From: Syngnathus acus
Lineage: Eukaryota; Chordata; Actinopteri; Syngnathiformes; Syngnathidae
NCBI RefSeq assembly: GCF_901709675.1
Contig: NC_051096.1
Coordinates: 7,837,001-7,901,000, forward strand
DNA length: 64,000 nucleotides
Direction: 5' to 3'
Position numbers and translations under genes: made by a program. Shown here piece after piece: positions 52,501-64,000 of the stretch (positions are counted from its first letter, which is position 1; the number at the start of each line of letters is the position of its first letter). The notes under the pieces are model-generated. The model did not search any database and had not been told where the DNA came from. It saw nothing but the letters and a program-made list of their open reading frames with translations.

Positions 52501-54488
52501 TTGTTCTCGTCTAACAGATGGACTGAAACTCATAATCGTAATAATAATAATAAATGATCCTTTTGGTAATTTATCAAAATTGAATTGTGCTAAAAATGTA
52601 TAATGGCACCTTTAGGGTATTCAACCTTCGAGGTAACTGTGTGGAAAGCTCTGACTAACACAATGAGCGGGTGCAATTAATTATGGCTAAACAGGCTGCC
52701 AAGGCGAAGCAAGAGTCCAACCCATATGGATGTCTCGCACTCGCACACGCTCGTAAACTCTCATTGGTCTATGCGTGGATGAATTAGCTCTTGGTTAAAC
52801 ATGCTCTAACCTCCGCTAATGGAATAACTGGGAATAAATTCATTTCAAATAGCCCCCAAAAAAATGTTACATGCAATGATGTGATCAATTGAGGGGATTA
52901 CACCAACTGGGAGCACGCAAACTGCGCAACAACACAACATCCAATAAGGATCGATCGGGCCGGATTCATTTCCTCTCATTGGTTCTGCATGATTGCAATT
53001 GATCATTGTAGCCTTTGTAATGTGCCTGCATTAACAACGCGGTGTTAATAACTCAAAGTATTAAAAAAGTGATCCTGGCGGATTGAATCCCTTAAGCACT
53101 CCCAAAAGGCCAGAAGAAACACAAAGTCAACAAAACACAGAAATAGAGAACAGTGAATGAATGTAGTAGCGATGAGCTCGGATCACTTCCTGACACACAT
53201 TTGGAAGAATGCAGCAAACATACACGAGGACACAGAGATAGTTCAAAAAGCCTTGGAGGCCTCAGTCTGAGCTTTCATTTCCTCAAAAAAAAAAAAAAAA
53301 AAAGACAAAAATGTTGAAAAACACGCAGACACGCATGCACCCCGAGAGCTGATGCTTATCAAGAACTGTGACCCGCCCGCAGGAACGAAACAGCACACAA
53401 GAAGATCCGTGCAAAAACAAGTCGATGAAACTCTGACCAAAAGAGTAACAGATATGACAATACGGGGCCCAAAAAAAAATGGCTTTATTGAAAAGGGAAG
53501 TCCATCAAAAAACATGCACACAGACAAAACCGTGCTTCTTATTTGACCTATTGTCGTCAATCAAAATGAAACTCAAATGACTCCAGTTGCCTTACTTGCT
53601 CATTTAAAACAAATTCAGGTGTGGAGTCATAATGAAGGCAAAGCTAGACAATCTTTGATGGCAGCGAAGGAATGCAATCTGTCGCTCTCACGCCCGTCTT
53701 AAGTGCTGGTACACCCATAGATATAAGGGAAAACAAATTGCACCCACACACGAGATTTCACTGCTGACATCAGCAGTTACTGCACCCTTAATCTTTTCAT
53801 GGACTATCTTTTGTTGACAACCTCTCCCCTTTGCCTTTCATTCCTCGCCCTGATTCTCCACTGATCTCGCACGCCGTTGATGAATCACACACCTAGAAAA
53901 AAATAAATAAAAAGGAAACGATAAGATGGGCGTGCTGGCTGAGGCTTCCCTTTTTGTCGTGATTTTGGAAAGCTGACAGTCGGATGAGTCATCGGCAAGC
54001 CAGTCAAAACGGCAGAGCGTCGGGCGTATCGTGTCGAAGATACACGTGCGTCAATTGCTGAATGAAAATAAAATGGCGACTGTCACTCACTCGCCGGTCG
54101 TCTGATTTGCACGTGTGCTGTTACATGTTCGAGTTGGGCGACCGCAAAACAAAGCCGCAATCTTGGCGGCGGTTCAGATGCGCAGGTGGGCGGAGGGAAC
54201 CCGACATGCATCCTTGCTACAGCTTGACACAATAAAACATCTCACCTGAGAGGACCTGTCACGGTTCAAGGTTTCACTGACATTTTTTGGCTCAGGTAAC
54301 AATCGCTTCGAAGACTCACCAAACCTGCACTTCAGCATTCGGTCTTGGTGTCTCGCGACTAATTACATAAAATATCGAGATAAAAAAATAAAAATAACAC
54401 AACAGGGCCTTGTGAGAGTCTCGGAAGAGGAAACAGTCAGATAAAAGCGAGCGGGAAGGAGGCCAAATTAAAAGCAGGGATGAGAACA

Positions 54489-54508
54489 GGGGGGGGGGGG
54501 GGGGGGGG
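54489..54508 (+). repeat. G homopolymer (20)
   Basis: Uninterrupted G run upstream of trps1 coding exon 1. Confidence 0.95.
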
Positions 54509-57004
54509 CTCGCAAGACAAGAAGGAAGGCGAGATGTGAATTCATTGCCTTAAAAGCAGATGGGAGTCAAACGGCGTGATAACAATCAGACTACACATCC
54601 ACACCGAAGGCCCATGACTCTCGCTTTCTCTCTCTCCTCTCTCAGCCAGATAAGCAGATACCGAGTGTCAAATTCCAGCCCCATCGCGCACCGACCGGCG
54701 TGACACATTGCAGATCCCCGGAGCGGACGGAGTTCTCCTTTTTGTCTCGTTTTGGACAGACGGAGATGCCGAGGGGTCGGGATGTCTCCGAGTCGGGTCG
54801 GGATGGCAAATGAACTCTCAAATGTTTCTCATTGACTGTTTGGAAGCATGATAGCCAGAAAAGAAAAGTTCCATGCGTCAGCTCACCACAAAACACTGTG
54901 GTGGCAAATGATCCGCCTCCCTTCCCTGTGTCTATGTGGCACTCGCGTTGACTCCCTCAGTCCTATTATGGACATAGCGACTGTGTTGATGTCAATGCGA
55001 CGGAGGTTTGATTCACCGAGCGTCCCCGACCGTCCCAGCGATAGCAGATAAGGCCATATATAAACAGCACTTGAAAGCGCAAATGTAAATGTTTAGACGT
55101 GGCCGCGCAACGCCGGCCGGGGCTGTATCGAGATACAGGGAGAGAGAGAGAGAGAGTTCACGCCGGGAGAAGGCCGCCCGCCGTTAATCAAGTGCTGAGA
55201 AACTTGTTATCGGCCAATCTATAGTTTATAAGCGGGGATGCTGAAAAGTTTGGCGAGGTCGGAGGAGATGGATGTTGCTTTTCTGCGTGGCGCAAATCAA
55301 ATGAAACGCTAATGACGTGATGCTTAAAAGAAAGGCGGCCGGCCAACCGTTAGTATATTGGCTTCAACCACCAGCAGGACTTTTGATTTGACTTTTTACA
55401 CTGGGCTGAAAAATGTATCAAAAGCCCCCCAGGCGATTGGGGTTTTGCCTGGAGCGCCGATGCGCTTTTCTCCTTTTTAATCAACGGGCGATAAGCGCAA
55501 TTGACTTGCTGCCTCCCCGGTCTCCATTTGCATGGGAGATCCAATCAGACATCTTACGACCCGGCGCAAATTCAAGTCCGCGGGCGTTCGCAGAGGACGA
55601 AAAGGACTTTACCTGACTTGATTTGACAGTCAGTGCGAGATCATTTGCTGGCTTGCGGGTTTTAAATCATTAAGGAGGCCGCAAAAACATTGAAGGTTCC
55701 TTCTTTTTTTTTTCTCATCCATCCCTCTGGACCAGGGTTTGCTAACTTATGCCTGGGGCTGCTTGACCATAGACAATATGCAACCCTTAGAGCAAGTCAT
55801 GAGACCTTTTTTTTTGTTGTGGTTCCCGGATGAAAAGATCAGAAAATTGGGAGGAATATACTTGTCATTTTGACAGCGGTGTGGTTCAATAATCGTTCGC
55901 CCTCCAGTGAATTAGTGAATTTCTTTTTCTGTGATCATGATAATGAGGTCTAAACCCGCCTTTTTTGGGGGGGGGGGCAAGGGGAGCGCACTCCATTACG
56001 GAAACTTGAAGGAGCCACCAAAACGAGAGGCTGTTCTCCCAACAGATGTTGTACATTAGATGGAACATGTTGAAACCAAACCAACGAGAGCAGCCATTAG
56101 AAACAAAAAGGCCATTCTTGCAGCTGTTACAATACAAATTGAGTTAGTGAGCCACTTCTGTAAGAAGTTTGCGTCAAAGCGCTCGCTTTTGCCCGCCTGG
56201 TTTGACCTCATAGTCTGAGGTTTATAATCACTCGAGTAACAAGTAGCTCTATGGCTGCTTTGTTCACTTAACTGATTAAGCTAACCAGAGTTTGTTTGAG
56301 ACTCAAAGTTTAAAGAAGGTGTTGTAACTTTCAAGTTTCTTACAATAGCTCTTCTTCCATGTGTCATTCCATAACGAGAGCCGAGGAGTGCGTTCAAGTG
56401 TTTCTGCATGTGTGAGACGTTGATTGTTCGCAGGTCTTGGCACCGGCGACCGCTACGCCGACGGTTACGCCAAAGTAAACCCAAAGACGCAAGGAAAACG
56501 GACACAAAGAAAACACCAGAAAAGTACGTGGGAGGAAAAAGAAAAAACGAAGTGATAATTTCAGAACAAGCCAAAAACAAGTAAGAAACACTATTGGGCA
56601 GGATAAAGCGGGCTTGGAAATACATATTCAGCAAGTGGAGGACAGTAGGGGTCGGAATTGCATCGAAACCGGAGCTAGGATATTTCAATATTGTTGCCAA
56701 GCATATCAATGCTCTCACTTGGGGCGTAATGCTACATGTATTCCGATTTGAGAAAAATCGTTATCATCTGAGGTTTAGCGAAGAAGCGATAACAGTACTG
56801 AAATCCACATCTTATGTATACGGTGACAGCAATGGCGTCGATTCCCGCATTGTGATTACTTTTTAGGTGACGAGTGAAAGTGAGCCAGGTAGCGTCTGAC
56901 ATCACTGCTCAGAGCGCAGTCTCTTCTTTTTTTCTCCACAAGACGTTTTTGTTTTTACAGCTTCAACTCTGGGCAGACCCGACCGCTGTGCGCGCACACA
57001 ACAG

Positions 57005-57028
57005 ACACACACACACACACACACACAC
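57005..57028. repeat. CA microsatellite
   Basis: Twelve CA units upstream of trps1 coding exon 1. Confidence 0.96.
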
Positions 57029-59879
57029 GTGCACGCATAAACCCCTAAAGAGGCCTTTTTCCACATAGGGCCATATGGTGCAGACAGGCGCACGGAAACA
57101 ATTCTCCAAAAACAACACACACTCTGCATTTAGAAACCTGTCATCCAGACACACACACACACAGTTAAATCTGCTGAATGAATTGCTGCCTTGTTCGGTG
57201 GTGCGCTAATGGCAAGGAACCTGCCATAGAGATTACCGCACTTGCACACTCACATTCTACATTAGGCCAATTATCCATTGGTACCAAATTTAATATTCCA
57301 ATAGAGGCCTATACACAGGCCCATAAAGACAGCTGATATTTAGCTTGTTCTGGCATGATTACGTCTTTAATATAGCAGTGTAAGGTCATAAATTTAGAGA
57401 GAAAAAAAAAAGCAATCTGCAGTGAATGACTGGCTGGCTGGCTGTGGCGTGGCTCTTCAAAGGCAGATATGTGTTTCCATGCAATATTCCAAACTAGCAA
57501 TCCAAACTTCCAGTAACTTCCACCACCCAACTTTGGCAGCCAGCGGACTGGAGGCGAGCAGGCAGCCGCCACATTCAACAACATGGCAACGCGTTCGGCC
57601 ATTTGCAGAGCTAGACGCCCCGGATTAAGCGACTGTGTGGAATTGATTCATCGCGTCTTGAGGCAAAATGGAGTGCATTGCGAGGTTTAGAACCCAAACG
57701 ACAACAGCGTGACTGCAAGCGGAGAGTTTTCGCCGACCTCGCCATTATTCTGCTACAGACAACAATGGCATGACTTTTACGTTTATTGAGAAAAAAAAAA
57801 CTCAAATCATTGAAAGCTCTCCGCCAAACGTCTTCTATAATCTCAGATCACAAGGTTAGACGGTATTTTAAAAAAAAAAAAAAAGTGTCACTAATATGGC
57901 TTAAACGTTTAATTCCTTTAGGAAAACCGACAGTCTCTGTGCTGACTTTGCAATCATTTCCTCCCAGACGCGCTCGCAGCAGCAGCAGCAGCTGTATGGC
58001 TCACCGGCATATGGATTAAATAAATATAGTGTGCACGGAGCTTGTTAACACTTGCTCGCTTGGCCACGGCACGCCGTGCTCGCCAAAACGCGAACACAAA
58101 AAGACAACACGCCCTGTGGCGGCGCTCATACGAGCAGGTGAGCGGGCGTATCTGGGCTCAGCTCGAGAGCGAGTAGCGACACATAGTGTAATTGCTCGTG
58201 AGGCAAATGCAGCTCGCGGGGGGGGGGGGGGAGCAGAGTTCACGCTGAAGCGCGACTCGGGTTTGCGTGCCCGTTGGCAGTGTGGCTGCTTTCAAACCTA
58301 ATCTGATTAAGTCATTTCAGACCGGCCTGGCTTGGAACAAACACGGACAAATGGAAAATAGACATTGGACCCCATGGCCTCGCGTTTGTCTGCTCACTTT
58401 TTTTCTGATGAATGGCTCTTTCGGCAGAGAGAGATCTCACCAAAATGAACTCGGCTAACACGTCTCAGTCACGTGTTTGCATTTTATACACTAAGGACTG
58501 AATAAGATAGTAATAGGCCGAGCAGTGCAGAGGTCACGTTAAAACCAAATATCCCTTTCGGCTAAAAGTCAGCAAAGATGTGATCCTCCGACATCTCTGA
58601 ATGATTATCCTGTTGGGTATGTTAGACAAATAGAGTTCAAATCTTAGCAGGTTGGCGACAAATAAAAGCGAATAGAATCTTGATAGCGCAACAACAGCGA
58701 AGCACAAGGTCACGTTTTTTGGCGACTTATTTCGACACTTCACAAACATGGCCGCTGATTCGCAGAAAGTCAACGCGGTATCGTTGATTTTGCAGCTTAC
58801 TCTTAATTACAGTGAATTCTTTTTGACACCCTTCCTTTATGTGAGCTCTCGTCTGATTAACACGCCCTGCCCAGCCCAAACTACGTAAGTGACGCCGAAG
58901 TCACGTTAACGCTTACTCCATCCAAGTGACACAATCAATTATGAAATCATGCGCACAATTCACAAAGGCGCATCTGTCATTTCCACGCTTTGATTGACTC
59001 TGCGTCCTTTAAACAAGTCGATCATTAGCAAACTAACAAATGACGTCTGGTGACAACGCCTTTATCCATCTTTGTCTGCATAACTTAAGAAGCCTGTGCC
59101 AGGAAAAGAATTGTTTGTAGGAGAGAAAATAAATAGTCGTCTGTGAGATTGAGCATGGAGGCAAGGGTTAATGGCTTGCCGCAGAATCATATCATGGGAC
59201 TGACAAAAACGAGCCACTTTTCAGTGACTGTTGCAAAAATGCCAATGGTTGCTACACTCATACACATCAAGATGCAAAGTGCAAAAGCACATTTCCCAGG
59301 ATTCATTTACGGAAAACAAAAGAGCCACAATACAATTTAGGTTCATGGGATCGTTTTTTTTACCGAGCGACTAAATCAGAGCAGGACCGAACTGTGTATT
59401 GGTGTAACTTATGTTAACTGTGATGTAATGTTGGCAAAAAAACAAACACAAAAATATTCAGTAAGAGTCAACAGACATAAGATCATGTCGCACTTACAGT
59501 GCCATTACGTCAGAATCGTGCGCGCCTTTTCAATGACAGTCCGACTTAACTTTCCGGCTCCATCGAATTGTCTCCACTTGACATTCCTTTGTTTTGTTTT
59601 TTTCGAGCACTGCACAAAAACATGTTCCAAATCCGACTCGTGCTGGCAACATCAAAGTCGTGGCAGCACCACAACACACAGGCACGCACAAGCAAACGCG
59701 CACATGTGCGCACTCGCTCGCACAAATGTGCGCACACGCAGCAATGTCGACAGTCGCAGACATACGCGCACGCAAACCACAGCTAAAAGCATCGAGCGGT
59801 TGAAAGCAACCCGCCCTGCTGAATAACATCACCGAGCAAAAGCCGCCGGACCGCATAATGAAAAACATACAAACACGCG

Positions 59880-59902
59880 CGCGCACACACACACACACAC
59901 AC
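59880..59902. repeat. CA microsatellite with CG leader
   Basis: Alternating purine-pyrimidine run beginning CGCGCGCACA and continuing as CA units; potential Z-DNA former. Confidence 0.9.
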
Positions 59903-62900
59903 TCACGTGCTTAAAAGGCCTTGCGTGTATCCCGTCCCATATGTTCAGGCTTGTCCTAATCATTTATCTAAACACACAATGACAGAAAAAGTCATCAAAA
60001 TTCTTGCTGTTTTTTTATTTTTGCCTTACCTTGCTTCTGGGGCAAACCTCCAGCAGGCTTTTAAACTTTGATCACAAAACTGACATGTTTATCACTCATA
60101 ATGCTTCATAGAAATAATAGCCGAGTTTATATTGGTTATGACCCCACTGTCATTACATACACGCAGATATTTACAGATTGAATCTTCTGGGAATTAAAAA
60201 TGTAGGGATTTGCCAAATGATTTGAGTAATGGAGGTTTTCTTTTTCAATCATTCATCAGATTATTATGCATGGTATTGTAGGAGGATTTAAAAGTCTCAC
60301 CTCTGCTGGTCATCAGGTTATAAAAACATGCCTGGGCATCGGTTCTGTTCAAGTGGCTCAGTTGGGCCGTGGAGGTTACGCTCCGATAAGTAAAAAAAAA
60401 AAAAAAGAAAAGAAAAAAAAATCCAAGCGCTCTTTTCTCAGCAGGCCCACATAACTCCACGTAGGTCCATGGCGGCCAAACTTTCAGCTCTCAACTTTTT
60501 TTTGGAGGGGGGGGGGGCTTTAGGAGGGTCTTAAACTCCACATACTGGAGCATCTGCTCGCTCTGGTCCACCGCCGCCGTTCGGTGGAGCGCGTTGTAGA
60601 TCCACGGGAGAAGTTTTAAAACAGATGGCGGTCCAGTCTAAGTTCTGGTTTAGATCCTCGTCAATTTTTGGGCGGGAGACAAAACAAAGCCCTCTGAAGC
60701 TCCTGGAACAAGAAAGAAGGACAAATAAGTTTATATTTTACATCAGCATGTCTCGTCCAAATTTTTCAGGGAACAATTTTCCCTCCCTGAGCCTCCCAAA
60801 TTGAGTCTCGTGCAGCGGCATAAGAAAAAAACAGTTTTGTGCCACGCTGCCAATGTAGCTGCAGTGTTGACGGATAGATCGATCGAATCTTTCCCACAAA
60901 TGCGATCCAGGCGCCATTGAAATATGGCGACCTGTGACATTTGTGGTTCATCCAAATTGGTAGATGGCGCACAGGCCGCTAAATAAGGAGCATGATGGCT
61001 GACATCGCCTTTGAAATGGACAGGTGAGCCAATAGAAATGTTGACCTGTTAGTTTTGACAGTATCAGAGTGGTGGAAATCACATCCATCCAACTTTTGTG
61101 GGGACGCTCCAAAACAAGGGCAGCGGCGAGTCATTATGTGGAAACGGATCCGGGGCGGCGTTTTGGAGGAGAAACCCAAGATTGCTGGCGAGAAAAGTCA
61201 AGCGCATTATGAGTCATTACAGAAATTATGAGTCATTTTCAGACCTTCCCATCAAGAAAGTGCGCTGCGGGTGTCTTTTGGGCCGCCAAAGGAGCAGTGC
61301 AAAAGAAGACTTTGGGAATCGGCGATATCGGCCAATCGGAAACTGGCAATTCTGATCGAATTCAATCCCGTCTACTATGTGAGCTGCTGTGTGATGACAT
61401 TTCGTACAAATCCAAACGCTTCCGGTTATTGATTGCTTGACCGCATAATAGCACAATTTAGCCATTAGTGACTTTTATGAAGAAGAAGAAGAAAAATTAG
61501 AAGCTCTCACAACAGGAAAAGAGGTGTACTTTCCTTCCCATGGACAAATATTTTCCCCACGGAGCCCGCCCGGCCTGGGTCTCGCGGCTCCTCATTCATT
61601 GACTCAATCACAGTTGCTCTGTTTTTCTCTTCATCCGCCTTCTCCACCGTGACTTATCTCCATCCTTTCCACTGGCGTTCCTTCTTCCATCAACTTTTCA
61701 AATCTCTTTCCATCGCTGTCTTTCCCATCAATCCGTCAGCGAGCTCCCGACAAACTTGGCCTGATTGCCGCCTGTTTTTCCAACTCGGAACACGCTCGCG
61801 CACACACGCGCATACATACAGATGTCTTCGACCGCCTCCTGCGCTCCGCAGCCGTGTGTGGTCCGGTCCGACTATAGGCCGTTACATTGTCCCAGACGGG
61901 TCGGGCCGCTAGCCGGCAGACGAGGGGGGGGGGGGGGACTTGACTTGGTGGTGGGTCGGGGGGGATGTTTGTTTTTCTGTTTCCAATTTGGTCCGGCTCG
62001 GAGGAACTCCACACTCCGCTCTGTCTCAAACACACCATTCATGACGGCCTGACGCACGCGATTGCACGGCAAAGGCCCGCTCGACCCGCACGCCCCCTTC
62101 GCTCACCTGCGTGTACAACACATCTCCAATTTCATGCAAGCACCGGTAATCTTTGAAAAGAAAAAAAACAAAAACATTACTGGCAATCAGAAGCCGGAAG
62201 AAATTAAAAAGAAAACATGTTAGGTGGATTGAAGGCTCCAAAATGTCTCTGGTAATCAGTTCAGGGTGTATCTTGCTTTTCGTCAACTGGGATAGGCAGC
62301 ACGGCAGAAAATAGATAATTAGTCACGGGAAGAATTTTGTTTGGATACCTTTCAAAACAAGTCAATAAAAGACAACACGTCAGCTCGCTACCTCCACACT
62401 TTTGTTCCACATTCCTCACATGCTCCAACCTTTCAACTTTTCGTATTAAAATGGCAAGGCGGTCAGAATTGGAGTTTTATAACATTTTTAGCACCAAGCG
62501 CCATCAATTAGAGGCTGGAGTAGAATGCAGCATATTTCACATTCAATTCAAACATTCCATCGGACGCCGCAGCCCGCCCGCCCGGCCTGCTATTGAACTT
62601 AAAATAGATGGACGGACGTCGGGCTCAAAACAATAATGAATGCAATCCGATGTGTTGCTTTCAGATAGGATCACAAATAAAAATCCCGGAATCAGATTGA
62701 TGAGATTTTCTTTGACGACTTGACGAGCAGACGCATCTTTGCTGAAACAAGAATAGCCAAAAGATGTCTGCTTGTGCCCGTGGCTGCCCAGGCAGCTTTC
62801 CAATTCTCGGCGGCCTGGACAAACACAGCGCGTATTCATCCGGCTGCATAAATCAACAGGTATCTCAGCATCATACTTTCAAAAATGAAATAAAACAAAT

Positions 62901-64000
62901 TACAGGGAACTTTTTTAGCAGTAATCGTAGGCGTCATGGAAGGAACTAGTAGCGGGCATAAATCAACATGTTGATTGTTGACTCTCGCCTCATCTGTCTT
63001 GTTTTTTTTTTTTCTCTCCCCTTTTCAGAAATGATGGAAAACAAACCTCAGTCAAGCCAAAGGAACACACACAAGATGCGCCATGTGCCAAACCTGACCA
63101 GGTATACAAAACGCTTGGCAAGTTCACCCACGCACGCACGCACGCGCGCATCTGGCTAATCTCAAGCATGACATCACTAGCACGCTGGGCCGTGCAAAGA
63201 AGGAAAAGAAAGAAGGCCATGTAGCGCACATGCACCGACGCAACTTCTCGCCGCCTGTGTAAACACACAAACACGTAGACTTTTCCACTCCCGCAGAAGC
63301 GGACGTTTCCTGCAGGGGCAGAACCCCCACCCCCACCACCCTACCCTCTCCGACTGACGGGAAATGTATCTGGACAAACTTAACGTGCACACGCGCAGCG
63401 GAACGTTTGCCGAGCCACAATGTTGACTTTTATATTGGCTCGCAGGGGTGGGCGAGCAAGCGAGCCGAGTGCCGTTTCTCCACTATCGGGAAGCCGGACT
63501 GTTTTGTTTTGTTTTTCGGCGGTGTCAATTTCAGAACCGGGTGTCAGAAATTGTCTGGAGTGTTTGTCTGTCTCGATCGGTGCTCATCCGCTGAAATCGG
63601 GTCATTTGCCCAATTACCGAACCATTTTGAACGTGTTCTGCCGTCCTGTTTAATTTCATTTTGCAGAAGAACTAATCAATGACTAGGCCCAGACAAAACT
63701 ATTTCTAAGCAATGTTCATTCCCTGCGTTTCCAGCGCAAGCATTTCCGCCAATCGGGCAAAAAGAGCAAAACAGGTGCAGCCCGTGCAGCTGCCATGGGA
63801 TATTATCACGCGCCACCCTGACTAATTCCATTTGAGCGTCCCCGGCACTGAATTTAAGCGAGCTGGCTCTATTCAAAGGAATTTTTTGGGGAGGCAGAGT
63901 GGGCCGCAAATAACAGTAATGGATGCTTGGTCGGATGCGCTTATTAAGCAGATTACATTTGCATAATCATCTGCAGAGACTTCTAATGGCGCTCGGGTTT

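Larger units (their letters stand above)
49527..64000. other. Non-coding region upstream of trps1 coding exon 1 (5' intron or flank)
   Basis: No supported gene. Because coding exon 1 begins with a splice acceptor two bases before the ATG, much of this is probably a 5' intron of trps1. I looked for the short upstream exon that gives mammals an alternative N-terminus and did not find it; its sequence is so short that I could have missed it. Contents are CA and GA microsatellites, G homopolymers (54489-54508, 58218-58231, 61924-61937) and mixed single-copy-looking DNA. No CpG-island promoter is evident by eye. Confidence 0.7.

Noticed and set aside
57975-58010. CAG-rich stretch as the missing upstream trps1 exon
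   Set aside because: No reading frame there resembles the known upstream N-terminus and no suitable donor joins to the acceptor at 49527 in a recognisable frame.

Overview
This window is vertebrate genomic DNA, most likely from a percomorph teleost fish. The evidence is spliced coding exons with GT-AG introns (several under 105 bases), many CA/GA/mononucleotide microsatellites, and a palindromic TA-flanked MITE of a type I associate with ray-finned fish. I cannot name the species. Nothing prokaryotic is present: no operon, CRISPR array, rRNA or intact tRNA.

One protein-coding gene is supported, on the minus strand: trps1, the GATA-type zinc-finger transcriptional repressor whose human orthologue is mutated in tricho-rhino-phalangeal syndrome. 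I rebuilt eight coding exons by reading splice sites and reading-frame phase. All seven junctions keep frame, giving a predicted protein of 1415 residues: seven N-terminal C2H2-like fingers, a GATA finger, a basic segment, a pure 12-glutamine tract, a PLDLA motif, two C-terminal Ikaros-type fingers and an acidic tail of about 100 residues.

Layout from left to right: 1-19,993 is non-coding DNA beyond the 3' end of trps1, with microsatellites, diverged tandem duplications and one MITE. 19,994-23,591 is AT-rich and probably contains the trps1 3' UTR; a 705-bp inverted-repeat element lies inside it. 23,592-26,877 holds the last exon and the GATA-finger exon. 26,878-45,327 is one 18.4-kb intron with repeats but no convincing gene. 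45,328-49,526 is a compact cluster of six exons encoding the first seven fingers. 49,527-64,000 is non-coding upstream or 5'-intron sequence; I did not find an upstream first exon or promoter.

I do not see a new multi-gene system. The most interesting observations concern trps1 itself (long acidic C-terminus, apparently extra very short introns, relocated SUMO-type motifs, a non-C2H2 cysteine-rich module split by an intron) and the mobile or duplicated DNA around it.
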